Positions 12,043 through 12,526 of a stretch of 12,526 nucleotides of DNA are shown piece after piece. Origin of the DNA: Fidelibacterota bacterium (GTDB lineage: Bacteria; Fidelibacterota; Marinisomatia; Marinisomatales; UBA1611); NCBI GenBank assembly GCA_002717915.1, contig PBCV01000042.1, forward strand, positions 1 to 12,526, in the 5' to 3' direction. The notes beneath the pieces were generated by a model. It did no database searches. It had not been told where the DNA came from and saw only the letters and a list, made by a program, of their open reading frames with translations. How positions within the stretch are numbered: position 1 is the first letter of the stretch; each line of letters starts with the position of its first letter. Both the position numbers and the translations under genes were made by a program.

Positions 12043-12526
12043 TACTTATCTCCTAATATTTCTGTTGGTATTTCTGTGCGGCTGCGCCAGTGCCCCACGC
12101 TATACAACAGGCTCAACACATTTAAGTACTAAATCAAAAGCGTCTAACACGTCCAATAATAAAACATCAAAAAGTAATAACGTAAAACATCGTAAAGTAA
12201 TGAACGGGGTTAGTTCTTTTTATGCAGAAGATTTTCATGGAAAACTTACAGCAAATGGTGAAGTATATGATATGTATGGACTTACTGCAGCCCATAAAAC
12301 ATTACCATTGAATACAGTGTGCCGTGTAACTAATCTTGCAAATAATAAATCATTGATCTTGAGAATAAATGACCGCGGGCCTTACGTGCAGGGCAGGATC
12401 TTGGATTGTTCTTATGGAGCCGCAAAAAAATTAGATTTTATTAATCAAGGCACTACAAATGTTAAGATAGAAGTGATGGAATGGGGCGATGGTGAGTATA
12501 TGCAACACAGAGATGGGAATAAATGA
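12032..12526 (+). CDS. rlpA: RlpA-family septal lytic transglycosylase lipoprotein
   Basis: A 164-aa protein from ATG 12032. Other in-frame ATGs lie at 12005 and 12026, but 12032 gives the normal lipoprotein signal M-K-N-N-T-Y-L-L-I-F-L-L-V-F-L-C-G-C18. A Ser/Thr/Asn/Lys-rich linker follows, then the double-psi beta-barrel at about 59-150: G-V-S-S-F-Y-A-E-D-F-H-G-K-L-T-A-N-G-E77, L-T-A-A-H88-K-T-L-P-L, R-I-N-D114-R-G-P-Y, R-I-L-D-C-S. Glu77, His88 and Asp114 have the spacing of the catalytic triad I recall for Pseudomonas RlpA. The enzyme cleaves denuded glycan strands in the cell wall, helping daughter-cell separation. There is no SPOR domain. It overlaps trmL by 11 nt; stop TGA is the last codon of the window. 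Confidence 0.92.
   Translation: MKNNTYLLIFLLVFLCGCASAPRYTTGSTHLSTKSKASNTSNNKTSKSNNVKHRKVMNGVSSFYAEDFHGKLTANGEVYDMYGLTAAHKTLPLNTVCRVTNLANNKSLILRINDRGPYVQGRILDCSYGAAKKLDFINQGTTNVKIEVMEWGDGEYMQHRDGNK

Noticed and set aside
1..12526. CRISPR array, tRNA/rRNA gene, insertion sequence or defence island
   Set aside because: No regularly spaced repeats, cloverleaf or rRNA-like sequence, transposase, or defence-type protein was seen on either strand.

Overview
The window looks like chromosomal DNA of a low-to-moderate GC, Gram-negative (diderm) bacterium. The best guess is the Marinimicrobia (SAR406 / Neomarinimicrobiota) or a neighbour in the Fibrobacterota-Chlorobiota-Bacteroidota group. This rests on the TPR lipoprotein that begins C-A-Y-F-N-T-F-Y-N-A after its lipobox, on several outer-membrane-type lipoproteins and exported small proteins, on the scarcity of strong Shine-Dalgarno sequences, and on a tightly packed, AT-rich layout. 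The taxon is inferred from memory of protein style, not from a marker gene. No tRNA, rRNA, CRISPR array, transposase or phage gene was seen.

Left part (1-7000) is a run of small, loosely spaced accessory or housekeeping-peripheral genes. In order: the tail of a truncated reading frame; a dimeric alpha/beta-barrel (ABM-like) protein ending in a hairpin terminator; a small exported protein with its own terminator; a PAP2 phosphatase on the minus strand, divergent from a small cysteine-bearing membrane protein; and a roughly 320-bp spacer holding a candidate 36-codon basic peptide. That peptide overlaps the start of an exported epoxide-hydrolase-like enzyme, which is followed after 2 nt by a cupin. 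Next come a DUF4442 hotdog protein preceded by two palindromes, a PnuC/SemiSWEET-like 82-aa membrane protein whose stop overlaps the start of a class V aminotransferase-fold PLP enzyme, an exported lipocalin-like protein, and an exported heavy-metal-associated (HMA) domain protein ending in a strong bidirectional terminator.

Middle part (6900-8721) is gene-dense with alternating strands: a TerB-like protein and BolA on the minus strand (2 nt apart), a DUF1232 protein whose start codon overlaps that of bolA, a zinc-ribbon protein converging on it with a 1-nt gap, and a PEGA-like membrane-anchored protein.

Right part (8778-12526) is a four-gene plus-strand chain in which every junction overlaps: a TPR lipoprotein, a dihydroorotate-dehydrogenase-like enzyme (probable TTG start), TrmL (tRNA wobble-base 2'-O-methyltransferase) and the septal lipoprotein RlpA. 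It reads as one transcript mixing envelope and core nucleic-acid metabolism.

No clearly new multi-gene system such as defence, secondary metabolite or mobile island was found. The most interesting candidates are the two overlapping micro-ORFs (2375-2485 and 5838-5882), the translationally coupled membrane-protein/PLP-enzyme pair (4410-5803), the DHOD-like enzyme with mixed class features, and the overlapping divergent start codons at 7640-7643.
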